This document shows positions 24,969 through 33,290 of a stretch of 33,290 nucleotides of DNA, piece by piece. Position numbers and translations under genes: made by a program. The stretch's first letter is position 1. The number at the start of each line of letters is the position of its first letter. The notes beneath the pieces are model-generated. The model did no database searches, was not told the origin of the DNA, and saw only the letters and a list, made by a program, of their open reading frames with translations. Source of the stretch: Candidatus Methylomirabilota bacterium (GTDB lineage Bacteria > Methylomirabilota > Methylomirabilia > Rokubacteriales > CSP1-6); assembly GCA_025922915.1 (NCBI GenBank), contig JAICGY010000002.1, forward strand, positions 1-33,290, read 5' to 3'.

Positions 24969-25834
24969 GGGGCGGCCAGGCGCGCCGCCGCCAGGCCGAG
25001 GGCGCGGGCCGTCATCGTACGGACGAGATGGCGGCGGTACTCGGCGCTGCCGTGGACGTCGGAGGCGGGCTCGAGGCCGGCATCGGCCACCGCGGCGGCG
25101 GCGTCCAGCACGCTCGCGGTCGGCGGCTCGCCGTGCAGGCGCGCCTCGGCGGCACGCGCCCGGTGGCAGCGGTCGGCGCTGCCGAGCACGACGATGCGGC
25201 TGGCGGGGCCGAGGCGACCGTCCTGGAGCGCCAGCACGACGGCGGCGCCGGCGAGCGCGAAGTCGCCGTGACGGCGGCTGAACTCGACGAAGGCCCAGCC
25301 GCGGCCGGCGCACGCGGGGATCTCGATCTCGGTGAGGATCTCCCCCGGCGCCGCCGCCGTGGCCAGGAAGCCCTGGAAGAAGTCCTCGGCGGCGACCCGG
25401 CGGACGCCGTCCGGCCCCGTCAGCGTGAGCGTCGCGTCGAGCGCCAGCGCCGCCGCCGGCACCTCGGCCAGGGGATCGGCGTGGGCGAGGCTGCCGCCGA
25501 CCGTGCCCCGGAAGCGGATCGCCGGATGGCCGACGTGGGCGAGCGCCGCGGCGAGGAGCGGCGCACGCTCGCGCACCAGCGGGGCCGTCTCCGCATCCGC
25601 CTGCCGTGTCATCGCGCCGATCGCCACGCCGTCGCCGGCCGCCCGGACGCCGGCGAGGCCGGTGAGGCGCCGCAGGTCGACGAGGAGCCGCGGGCGCACC
25701 AGGCGCAGGTTGAGGAGCGGGATCAGGCTCTGGCCACCGGCGAGGACCCGCCCGTCCTCGCCCGCCGAGGCGAGGACCGCCACCGCCTCCTCGAGGACGG
25801 GCGGCGCCACGTAGTCGAAGTCGACGGGCTTCAC
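24965..25834 (-). CDS. FAD-binding subunit of molybdenum hydroxylase (CoxM-like)
   Basis: GTG at 25834: VKPVDFDYVAPPVLEEAVAVLASAGEDGRVLAGGQSLIPLLNLRLVRPRLLVDLRRL...RFRGTVGGSLAHADPLAEVPAAALAL. GTGA overlaps on both sides. Confidence 0.95.
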   Translation of the reverse strand: MKPVDFDYVAPPVLEEAVAVLASAGEDGRVLAGGQSLIPLLNLRLVRPRLLVDLRRLTGLAGVRAAGDGVAIGAMTRQADAETAPLVRERAPLLAAALAHVGHPAIRFRGTVGGSLAHADPLAEVPAAALALDATLTLTGPDGVRRVAAEDFFQGFLATAAAPGEILTEIEIPACAGRGWAFVEFSRRHGDFALAGAAVVLALQDGRLGPASRIVVLGSADRCHRARAAEARLHGEPPTASVLDAAAAVADAGLEPASDVHGSAEYRRHLVRTMTARALGLAAARLAAP

Positions 25835-26832
25835 GGGACGTCTCCCAGGCGGAAGAGCGCGCGCGCCGTGTCCCGGAGGATCGCCGTCTCGGCCGCTGCC
25901 CCGAGGCCGGCCGCCTCCACCGCTCCCACGGGGTCGGGATCGCCCACGTCGAACGGGTAGTCGGTCCCGAGCACGATGCGCCCGGCGCCGGCGACCTCGG
26001 CGAGGTAGCGCAGCGGCGGCGCCCAGTGCGTGATCGTGTCGTAGTAGAACCACCGGAGCGCGTCCAGCGGGGCGCGGGCGGCGCTCGCCTGCTCGAGTTG
26101 GTGGCCGCGCGCGAGCCGGCCCGCCTGGTACGGGAAGAACCCGCCGGCGTGGACGAGGATCACCCGGAGGTCGGGGAAGCGCTCGGCCACGCCGTCGAGG
26201 ACGAGCGACGCGGCGGCCAGCGTGGTGTCGAGCGGGTAGCCGAGGAGCTGCAGGAACGCGTGCGACGTCAGGCGCTCCTCGCCGGGCACGTGCCAGGGAT
26301 GGAGGATCACCGGCGCCCGCGTCGCGACGGCCGCCTGCCAGAACGGGTCCAGCTCCGGCCGGGACAGCGGCGCCCCCATCACGTTGGTGCCGATCTGGAC
26401 GCCGCGCAGGCCGAGGTGCCCCATGGCGTGCTCGAGCTCGCCGGCGGCGGCCTTGCCGTCCTGCAGCGGCACCGTCGCGATCCCGGCGAACGCTCCGGAG
26501 CCCTCCTCGCGGAGGGCCGCGGCCAGCGTCTCGTTGAGGAGGCGGCTCCACCGCCGGCCGGCCTCCGGCGAGAGCGCGTAGCCGACCACGTCCATCCACG
26601 GGGCGAGGAGCTGCGCGCCCAGCCGGGCGGCGCTCATGCTCCGTCGCCGCTCCGCCAGGTCGAGCAGCTTCGGCGCGAGCGGGCGCGTGTAGCCCGTGCG
26701 GGGGAAGAGCAGGCGCACACGGCCCTCGCCCACGGTCTCGACGCCCACCCCGTAGCGGTCCGCGTGCGCGCCGAGCTCGGCGAGCGCCCGGGGCGGCACG
26801 AAGTGCGCGTGGACGTCCAGCGGCTCAGGCAT
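25831..26832 (-). CDS. Amidohydrolase family protein (ACMSD-like decarboxylase/hydrolase)
   Basis: MPEPLDVHAHFVPPRAL..., GVQIGTNVMGAPLSRPELDPFWQAAVATRAPVILHPWHVPG, VILVHAGGFFPYQAGRL, RIVLGTDYPFDVGDPDP. Confidence 0.92.
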   Translation of the reverse strand: MPEPLDVHAHFVPPRALAELGAHADRYGVGVETVGEGRVRLLFPRTGYTRPLAPKLLDLAERRRSMSAARLGAQLLAPWMDVVGYALSPEAGRRWSRLLNETLAAALREEGSGAFAGIATVPLQDGKAAAGELEHAMGHLGLRGVQIGTNVMGAPLSRPELDPFWQAAVATRAPVILHPWHVPGEERLTSHAFLQLLGYPLDTTLAAASLVLDGVAERFPDLRVILVHAGGFFPYQAGRLARGHQLEQASAARAPLDALRWFYYDTITHWAPPLRYLAEVAGAGRIVLGTDYPFDVGDPDPVGAVEAAGLGAAAETAILRDTARALFRLGDVP

Positions 26833-28498
26833 CGCCGTGGACGATCTCGCCGCCGACCATGGTGAGCCGCACGGGCATCGCGCCCAGCTCGTCGAGGCCC
26901 ACGGCGAGCGGGTCGGCCTCGAGCACGGCCAGATCGGCGCGCCGCCCGGGCACGAGGGCGCCCGCCTCGCGCTCGGCGAACGTCAGCCAGGCGCCGCCCT
27001 GGGCCAGCGCGCGCAGTCCGTCCAGCCGGCTCAGGCGCTCGCCGGGGCCGAGCACCTCGCCGGACGTCATGTCGCGGCGGCCGACGACGGCGGCCAGGGC
27101 CAGCCAGGGATCGGGCGGCTTGTTGTCCGTCGCCAGGGCGACGGGCACGCCCGCGCGCACGAGGCTGCGGTGGGGCATGAGCGTCTCGGCCGCGCCGCCG
27201 GCGCGGGCGACCTCCTCGGCGGCCGAGCGCCAGAGGTAGGAGATCGGGTTCGTGGTGACGACGGCGCCCAGGCGCCGGATCCGCGCCACGTCGCGCGCGC
27301 TCGCGACGTTGAGGTGCACGAGCACCCAGCGCAGCGCGCGGATCGGCGTCTCGGCGTCGATCGCCTCCCACACGTCCAGCACCTCGGGCAGGCACCGGGT
27401 GATGAGCGTGCTCACGCGCAGGCCGTGCCGGGCGGCCAGCCGGGCCTGGGCGTGATAGCTCGCCGCGTCGTTCGCGGACTCGACGAAGCCCGCCCAGCCG
27501 GTGTCCGGCTGCGCGGCGTGGAGGATGCGCGCGACCTCCGGGTCGCCGCCCCAGTGCAGGCACAGCCCTCCGACGCGCAGCCGGTCGTCGCCGAGCCCGG
27601 CCCCGCCCGCCCACGCCGCCAGGTCGGGGATCGCCCGCTCGGCCGCCGCCGCGCCCTGCCACGTCGCGCTCAGCGCCAGCATGCAGCGCAGGCGCAGCCG
27701 CCCGGCCGCGTGCGTCTCGCGGTACACGCGCAGCACCTGGGGCGCGACGCCGTGGCCCTCGTAGACCGCCGTCACCCCGCGTGCCGCGTATCGCCGCTGG
27801 GCGTCGGCGAGCGCGCGCATCCGGTCGGCGTGCGTGAACCGGGGCACGGCGCGCAGCAGCGTGTGCTCGAGCACCTGGATGAGGTTGTGCTCGACGAAGA
27901 GGCCGGTCGGCTCCCCCGCCGCGTCGCGCACGATGTCGACCCCCTTCGGCGCCGTCGTCTCGCGCGTGACGCCGGCGGCGCGCAGGGCGGCCGAGCTCGC
28001 CACGGAGTGGACGGGGGGCTTGTTCCAGTAGCCCCAGATGCCGCGGACGTACGCGGGGCGATCGCCCACGGCGGCGTCGAGGTCGGCGCGGGTGGGCCAG
28101 CGCCCCTCCGCGAGGCAGCCGGGGGCGTCCCGGTAGAAGGGCGGGGTGCCGAGGGGCATGGTGACGAGCCACTCGCCGGGCGGGCGGCCGGCCGCCAGCC
28201 GCCGGAGGCGGGCCTGCAGGTCGGCGATCGAGCGGCAGCCGGCGAGCGACGGGCAGAGGTGCTTCAGGCCCTCGCGGTCCAGGTGGGCGTGGGCATCGAC
28301 GAGCCCGGGCACCACGGTGGCCCCGCCCAGGTCGACCACGCGGGTCCGCCGGTCACGCCAGGCGCGCATCTGCCCCCGGCCGCCGACGGCGGCGACACGC
28401 CCGCCGGCGACGGCGAGCGCGGGCGCCACCGGCCGCCGGCGGTCGAGCGTGAGGATGCGCCCGTCCTGGAGGATCCAGTCGGCCGCTATTTCATCCAC
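26825..28498 (-). CDS. Amidohydrolase (YtcJ-like metal-dependent hydrolase)
   Basis: GTG at 28498: VDEIAADWILQDGRILTLDRRRPVAPALAVAGGRVAAVGG...GATVVPGLVDAHAHLDREGLKHL; C-terminal EAGALVPGRRADLAVLEADPLAV. Confidence 0.9.
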   Translation of the reverse strand: MDEIAADWILQDGRILTLDRRRPVAPALAVAGGRVAAVGGRGQMRAWRDRRTRVVDLGGATVVPGLVDAHAHLDREGLKHLCPSLAGCRSIADLQARLRRLAAGRPPGEWLVTMPLGTPPFYRDAPGCLAEGRWPTRADLDAAVGDRPAYVRGIWGYWNKPPVHSVASSAALRAAGVTRETTAPKGVDIVRDAAGEPTGLFVEHNLIQVLEHTLLRAVPRFTHADRMRALADAQRRYAARGVTAVYEGHGVAPQVLRVYRETHAAGRLRLRCMLALSATWQGAAAAERAIPDLAAWAGGAGLGDDRLRVGGLCLHWGGDPEVARILHAAQPDTGWAGFVESANDAASYHAQARLAARHGLRVSTLITRCLPEVLDVWEAIDAETPIRALRWVLVHLNVASARDVARIRRLGAVVTTNPISYLWRSAAEEVARAGGAAETLMPHRSLVRAGVPVALATDNKPPDPWLALAAVVGRRDMTSGEVLGPGERLSRLDGLRALAQGGAWLTFAEREAGALVPGRRADLAVLEADPLAVGLDELGAMPVRLTMVGGEIVHGDA

Positions 28499-29478
28499 CC
28501 CTTCTCGCGGTACGCGCGCTCGGCCCCGGGGTGGAGCGGGATCCCGACGTTCTCGGGCTTCCAGGCGGTCTGGGGATCGAACGCGGCGAGGCCGGCGTGG
28601 CCCCGCACGAGGGCGTCCTTGCTCTCGATGATCGTCTTCGTGATCGTGTACGCCACGGGCTCGGGGAGCGCCGTGTTGGTGATGAGCACGGTCGGGAAGC
28701 CGACGGTGCTGACCGGCTGCGTCTGCCCCTTGAAGACGTCGGCGGGCATCGTGGCCGGCTGGTACCCGAGCTCCGCGAGCCCCTTCACCCGCTCCGCCTC
28801 CACGCTCAGGAACTTCACGTCGGAGAACGTGGCGATCTCGGTGATCGACGGGTGCTTGGGCGTGATGACGGCGATGAGGAGGTCGGCGCGCCCGTCCTTG
28901 AAGGCGTCGACGATGATCTTGTAGCCCTGGTGGGCGGCGGCGCCGCCCCACGACTTGAGGTCGTCGTACGAGATGCCGTACTCGCGGAGCAGCTGCTTGG
29001 CGCCCAGCTCGCCCAGCGACCCCACGGGCAGGGTGTAGAGGCGGACGGGGAGCTTGCGCTCCTTGATGTCCTTCAGCGAGCTGGCGTCGAGCTTCTTCGA
29101 CGCGATGGCCACCAGGTAGTAGTCGTCGAGCCCGCCCACGAGGCCCCGGAGGTTCTCGAGCTTGCTATCGTAGGCCTCCTGGCCCTGGGACGCCCACCGG
29201 TTCGTCACCGTGAACGACAGCGCCAGCGGCGTCTCGTTCTTGGCCACCAGCTTGGCGTTGCCCACGCCTCCCGAGAAGGGCTTCACGTCGATGTTCGAGC
29301 CGGCGGGCAGGGTCTTGCGCAGCAGCTCGGCCATGGTGGCGCCGTAGACGTACCAGGCGGTGCCCTGGCTGAGCGTGGCGAAGGCCAGGTTCACCGGCGC
29401 CGACTGGGCGGCGGCGCCGAGCGCGCCCGCGGCCAGCAGCACGACCGCCAGGATCGCGGTGAGGGAGCGTCGTGTCAT
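28486..29478 (-). CDS. TAXI family TRAP transporter solute-binding protein
   Basis: Signal peptide then VNLAFATLSQGTAWYVYGATMAELLRKTLPAGSNIDVKPFSGGVGNAKLVAKNETPLALSFTVTNRWASQG; typical TAXI SBP. Confidence 0.92.
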   Translation of the reverse strand: MTRRSLTAILAVVLLAAGALGAAAQSAPVNLAFATLSQGTAWYVYGATMAELLRKTLPAGSNIDVKPFSGGVGNAKLVAKNETPLALSFTVTNRWASQGQEAYDSKLENLRGLVGGLDDYYLVAIASKKLDASSLKDIKERKLPVRLYTLPVGSLGELGAKQLLREYGISYDDLKSWGGAAAHQGYKIIVDAFKDGRADLLIAVITPKHPSITEIATFSDVKFLSVEAERVKGLAELGYQPATMPADVFKGQTQPVSTVGFPTVLITNTALPEPVAYTITKTIIESKDALVRGHAGLAAFDPQTAWKPENVGIPLHPGAERAYREKGWMK

Positions 29479-29497
29479 CGTGGGTCTCCTTTCGAGA

Positions 29498-30505
29498 TCA
29501 GCGGGTGGCGAACGCCGGCGCCACCTCGGCCAGGAAGCGCGTGAGCTGCCCGCGCTGGTCCCACGAGGACAGGCGGAGCGCCATGTGGCCCAGCCCGGCG
29601 CCGAAGTAGGCGCGCAGCTGCTCGATGCAGTCGGCGGGGCGGCCCGCCACCGTCCACTGCTCGACGAACTGCGGCGTGAACTTCGCGGTGTAGTACGCGT
29701 CGAGGAAGGCCTTGGACTCCTCCAGGGCGGCCTGCCGGTCCTCGTTGATGTTGATGTTGTGGTAGAGCGCGCTGCCGAGGGCGGCCGGATCCCGCCCCTC
29801 CTCGCGCGCCATCGCCTGCACGCGGCCGAACTGCTCGCGGAATTCCGCGGGGCTCAGCTTGTTGGTCATCCAGCCGTCGGCGAACCGCGCGATCCGGCGG
29901 AAGGAGCGCTCCACGACGGCCTCCGAGGCGCTCGCCCCGCCCTTCCAGGTGAGGCCGGTCGGGTTCGAGGCGATCCAGATCGGCACCGGGCGCTGCACGG
30001 GCCGCGGCTCGAGCGTCACGGACTCGAACCGGTAGAAGCGGCCTTGGTGGCTCACCTTGGTCTCGTGGAAGAGCCGGCGCAGGATCTCGATTCCCTCCTC
30101 GAGCCGCCCCACCCGCTCGCCGGAGGGGATGCCCATGACCGCGTGCTCGGCGGCCTGGGCGGCGTTGGCGTCGCTCGGCCCGCCCAGGCACACCGCGAGC
30201 CAGGCCCGCCCCTCGGACAGCACGTCGAGGCTCGCCCACTGCTGGGCGAGGAGCACCGGATGGCGGTGCACGAAGGTGGCCATGCAGCCGACGGCCAGGC
30301 GGACCCGGGAGGTCACCGCCGCGAGCGCCGACAGGAGCGCGATGGACTCCAGGCGCGGCTTGGCGAGCAGGCTGTCGCCCACCCAGACGGCGTCGAAGGC
30401 GCCCGACGTCTCGCCGGCGGCGGCGAGGTCGAGCAGGTCGCGGGCCGTGAGGGCGCCCAGCACGACGGCCCGGTTGGCCAGGATCAGGCCGAACGACGCC
30501 GGCAT
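29498..30505 (-). CDS. LLM class flavin-dependent oxidoreductase (luciferase-like)
   Basis: FGLILANRAVVLGALTARDLLDLAAAGETSGAFDAVWVGDSLLAKPRLESIALLSALAAVTSRVRLAVGCM...HPVLLAQQWASLDVLSEGRAWLAVCLGG. Confidence 0.92.
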   Translation of the reverse strand: MPASFGLILANRAVVLGALTARDLLDLAAAGETSGAFDAVWVGDSLLAKPRLESIALLSALAAVTSRVRLAVGCMATFVHRHPVLLAQQWASLDVLSEGRAWLAVCLGGPSDANAAQAAEHAVMGIPSGERVGRLEEGIEILRRLFHETKVSHQGRFYRFESVTLEPRPVQRPVPIWIASNPTGLTWKGGASASEAVVERSFRRIARFADGWMTNKLSPAEFREQFGRVQAMAREEGRDPAALGSALYHNININEDRQAALEESKAFLDAYYTAKFTPQFVEQWTVAGRPADCIEQLRAYFGAGLGHMALRLSSWDQRGQLTRFLAEVAPAFATR

Positions 30506-30509
30506 CCGC

Positions 30510-31277
30510 TCACCTCCCCCGGTACGTGGGCGGGCGCCGGTCGAGGAACGAGCGCACGCCTTCCTCGTAATCGTGCGTGGAGCGCAGCCAGGCGTACGCC
30601 TTGCGCTCCAGCTCCAGCGCGGTCTCCAGCGGCGCCTCGGCGCCGCGGTTGAGCACGGTCTTCAGCGTCCGCATGGCGAGCGGCGCCCGCTCGGCCAGCT
30701 CCGTGGCCAGCGCGCGCACCGCCGCATCCAGGCCGTCGTCGGGGACCGCCTGGGTCACGAGCCCCCAGGCCTCCGCGCGCGCGGCCGGGATGCGCTGGCC
30801 GGTCATGATGAACAGCTTGGCCCGCGTCATCCCCATCAGCCGGAGCGCGCGCTGGGTGCCGCCGCTGCCGGGGATCATCCCGAGCCGGACCTCGGGGAAC
30901 GCGAACTCCGAGCGCAGCGTGGCGATGCGGAAGTCGCAGGCGACCGCCAGCTCGAGGCCGGCCCCCATCGTATACCCGTCGATGGCGGCGATCACCGGCT
31001 TCCGGCAGCGCTCGGGGGCGCTGCAGGTGTCGCCCCACTGCTCGAGGTCGGCGGGGGCGAGCGTGAGGAACTCGGCCACGTCGCCGCCGGCGCTGAACGC
31101 CTTGCCCCCGGCGCCGCGCACGACGACGACCCGGACCGTCTCGTCGGCGTCGAAGCCCTGGAAGAGCGCGGGCAGCTCGCGCCGCATCGCCACCGTCAGC
31201 GTGTTCATCTTCGGCTGGCGGTCGATCCAGAGGGTCACTACCGGCCCGTCCTGCTCCACCCGGAGGAACTCGCTCAT
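30510..31277 (-). CDS. Enoyl-CoA hydratase/isomerase family protein
   Basis: ATG at 31277: MSEFLRVEQDGPVVTLWIDRQPKMNTLT...KAFSAGGDVAEF...KPVIAAIDGYTMGAGLELAVACDFRIATLRSEFAFPEVRLGMIPGSGGTQRALRLMG. Confidence 0.95.
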   Translation of the reverse strand: MSEFLRVEQDGPVVTLWIDRQPKMNTLTVAMRRELPALFQGFDADETVRVVVVRGAGGKAFSAGGDVAEFLTLAPADLEQWGDTCSAPERCRKPVIAAIDGYTMGAGLELAVACDFRIATLRSEFAFPEVRLGMIPGSGGTQRALRLMGMTRAKLFIMTGQRIPAARAEAWGLVTQAVPDDGLDAAVRALATELAERAPLAMRTLKTVLNRGAEAPLETALELERKAYAWLRSTHDYEEGVRSFLDRRPPTYRGR

Positions 31278-32821
31278 GCCTCGCTCTCCACGTAATCGCC
31301 GTCGCGCAGCAGGCGCCGGAGGATCTTGCCCGACGCGGTCTTGGGGATGTCGCGCACGAGCACGAGGCGCCGCGGCCGCTTGAAGCCCGCGAGGTCGGCG
31401 CTCGCGCGACAGTGGGCGTCGAGCGCCTCGAGCGTCAGCCCGGGGCCGGCGGGGACGACGAACGCGACGACCCGCTGCCCCCAGCGCTCGTCCGGCTCCC
31501 CGACCACGGCGACGTCGCGCACCAGGGGATGCCGCGCCAGCACCTCCTCCACCTCCACCGGGTGGATGTTCTCGCCGCCGCTGATGATCATGTCGTCGAC
31601 GCGCCCGGAGACCCAGAGCTCGCCCGCCTCGTCGATCCAGCCCATGTCGCCCGTGAAGTACCAGCCGTCGCGGAGGGCCTTCGCGTCGGCGTCGGGGCGG
31701 TTCCAGTAGCCCGCGAACGCCTCCTCGGAGTCCAGGCGCGCGACGATCTCCCCCCGGTCGCCGGCGGCCACGACCTCGTCGGGCCCCACCCGGCGCTCGG
31801 TCGACGCCGTCACCACGCGCAGGGCGGAGTGCAGGCCAGGGCGCCCCGCGCAGCCGGGCTTCTCGTGGACGTCGGGGCGGACGGAGAAGGTGTAGATCTC
31901 GGTGGAGCCGTAGTGGTTCACGAACGTGCGGGGCCGGAACGCCTTCACGCAGGCCTCTGTGAGCGACGCGAGCATGGGCGCCCCCGCGTAGGCGAGCTTC
32001 GTCACCGAGCCGACGGCCGCGGGATCGAACGCGGGCGCGTGGACGAGGTCGTAGAAGAGCGTGGGGATCAGGTAGAGCGCCGTGATGCGCTCGTCGCGGA
32101 TGCGCTCGAGCGCGCCCGCCGCGCTCCACTCCGGCTGGCAGACGAAGCAGCCGCTCACCGCCACCATGCTGGTCAGCGCGTGGATACCCATCGTGTGGTA
32201 GAGGGGCATGACCCCGAGCGTCCGCTCGCCCCCGGCGTAGCCGCACTGCAGCGCGTGCGCGACCGCCCCCGCGTAGTGGTTCCGGTGCGTCCGCGGCACC
32301 CCCTTCGGCCGCCCGGTCGTCCCCGACGTGTAGAGAATGAGCGACAGATCCCGCTCGCCGGGCGGCGGGAAGGCGGGGACGGGCTTGGCCGGCTCCTGCA
32401 TCAGGGCTTCGAAGGGCTGCGTGCCGGACGGGGCGTCGGGGCCGACGAAGACCAGGTGCACGTCGCGGCCGTCGGCGGCGGCGAGGACGGCGGGGGCGGT
32501 GTCGGGCTCGAGGAGGACGACGCGGGCGCCGGAGTCGGCGAGGACGTAGCGCATCTCGCCGGCGGCCAGGCGGAAGTTGACGGGCGTCGGGACACCGCCC
32601 AGGATCTGCAGCGCCCAGTAGGCGAGCACGTGCTCCAGGCGGTTGCGGAGCGCGACGAGGACCCGATCGCCCCGGCCGACGCCGAGCCGCGCCAGGCCAC
32701 CCGCGAGCGCGCGGGCGCGGGCGTGGAGGCCGGCGTACGAGAGCCGGCGGCCGCCGTCGACGACGGCGTCGGCGTCGGGCGCGCGGAGGGCTGCGAGCTC
32801 GAGCAGCCGGGCGAGCGTCAC
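31274..32821 (-). CDS. AMP-dependent acyl-CoA ligase
   Basis: LILYTSGTTGRPKGVPRTHRNH, NHYGSTEIYTFSVRPD, GWYFTGDMGWIDEAGELWVSGRVDDMIISGGENIHPVEVEEVLA, KTASGKILRRLLRDGD. GTG start with GTGA overlap. Confidence 0.95.
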   Translation of the reverse strand: MTLARLLELAALRAPDADAVVDGGRRLSYAGLHARARALAGGLARLGVGRGDRVLVALRNRLEHVLAYWALQILGGVPTPVNFRLAAGEMRYVLADSGARVVLLEPDTAPAVLAAADGRDVHLVFVGPDAPSGTQPFEALMQEPAKPVPAFPPPGERDLSLILYTSGTTGRPKGVPRTHRNHYAGAVAHALQCGYAGGERTLGVMPLYHTMGIHALTSMVAVSGCFVCQPEWSAAGALERIRDERITALYLIPTLFYDLVHAPAFDPAAVGSVTKLAYAGAPMLASLTEACVKAFRPRTFVNHYGSTEIYTFSVRPDVHEKPGCAGRPGLHSALRVVTASTERRVGPDEVVAAGDRGEIVARLDSEEAFAGYWNRPDADAKALRDGWYFTGDMGWIDEAGELWVSGRVDDMIISGGENIHPVEVEEVLARHPLVRDVAVVGEPDERWGQRVVAFVVPAGPGLTLEALDAHCRASADLAGFKRPRRLVLVRDIPKTASGKILRRLLRDGDYVESEA

Positions 32822-33290
32822 GGGACGAGCAGGACCTTGCCCTTGTTCTTCCGGTCGAGCACGTGCTGGACCGCGGCCCGGGCGTCGGCGAGCGGGAAGG
32901 CCCGGTCGATCACCGGCCGCAGCCGGCCAGCCACCACGTGCTCCAGCACCGTCTTCAGCTCCACGATCGAGCCCAGGTTGGTCCCCACGATGCGGAGGTT
33001 CTTGGAGTAGAGGTGCCGGAGGTCGATGCGCCCCCAGTGGGTGTCGTGGGAGCCGATCGAGACCAGGGTGCCGAGCCGGGTGAGCGCCTGGACCGAGCGC
33101 TCGAAGGTCTCGCCGCCGATGTGCTCGACGACGACGTCCACGCCGCGCTTACCCGTCCACGCCTTCGTGGCCTCCACGAAGTCCTGCGTCCGGTAGTTCA
33201 CCACGTGGTCGGCCCCGAGCGACCGCGCGAGCTCCATCTTGTCGTCGCTGCCGACGGTGGCGATGACGCGGGCTCCCGCCAGCCGGGCGA
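32818..33290 (-). CDS. Zinc-type alcohol dehydrogenase/quinone reductase-like (MDR family), 5' truncated by window edge
   Basis: Reading frame open to the window end: ARLAGARVIATVGSDDKMELARSLGADHVVNYRTQDFVEATKAWTGKRGVDVVVEHIGGETFERSVQALTRLGTLVSIGSHD... Confidence 0.93.
   Translation of the reverse strand, partial: ARLAGARVIATVGSDDKMELARSLGADHVVNYRTQDFVEATKAWTGKRGVDVVVEHIGGETFERSVQALTRLGTLVSIGSHDTHWGRIDLRHLYSKNLRIVGTNLGSIVELKTVLEHVVAGRLRPVIDRAFPLADARAAVQHVLDRKNKGKVLLVP

Noticed and set aside
26837-28924. 695-aa ORF on plus strand
   Set aside because: Antisense shadow of the YtcJ-like amidohydrolase and TAXI genes.
31412-33010. 532-aa ORF on plus strand
   Set aside because: Antisense to acyl-CoA ligase; no family motif.
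1-33290. tRNA/rRNA genes, CRISPR arrays, IS/transposons, toxin-antitoxin or phage-defence genes
   Set aside because: No characteristic sequences, repeats or protein motifs were found on either strand.

Overview
High-GC bacterial window, probably environmental (possibly Rokubacteria/Methylomirabilota-like; this is inference only). It holds three blocks. (A) ~0.4-6.4 kb: a PduO-type cob(I)alamin adenosyltransferase (-), an MFS transporter (+), and an oligopeptide/nickel-type ABC transporter (SBP + two permeases, no ATPase genes in the window). (B) ~6.4-16.8 kb, all minus strand: a compact 14-gene run that looks like one operon. Its order is ECF sigma, membrane anti-sigma with a C-terminal CxxCH, cupredoxin-like carboxypeptidase-regulatory protein, Tat-exported metallophosphoesterase, SoxA-like monoheme cytochrome, SoxY-SoxZ fusion, cbb3 oxidase CcoN, a triheme CcoO fused to a CcoP-like diheme region, CcoS, three very small membrane proteins, CtaG, and a YeeE/YedE (TsuA-like) thiosulfate transporter. 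This is the most exciting part: a candidate redox-sensing regulon coupling a minimal, rearranged Sox-like pathway to a rearranged high-affinity oxidase. (C) ~16.9-33.3 kb, all minus strand: a tightly packed catabolic operon. It encodes zinc-type alcohol dehydrogenase (truncated), acyl-CoA ligase, enoyl-CoA hydratase, LLM flavin oxidoreductase, TAXI solute-binding protein, two amidohydrolases, a three-subunit molybdenum hydroxylase, fused TRAP permease, UbiD decarboxylase, enolase-superfamily enzyme and HAD hydrolase. Its enzyme set resembles the furoic acid (Hmf) degradation logic. No tRNA, rRNA, CRISPR or mobile element was recognised. Many long ORFs in the supplied track are antisense GC-rich artefacts.
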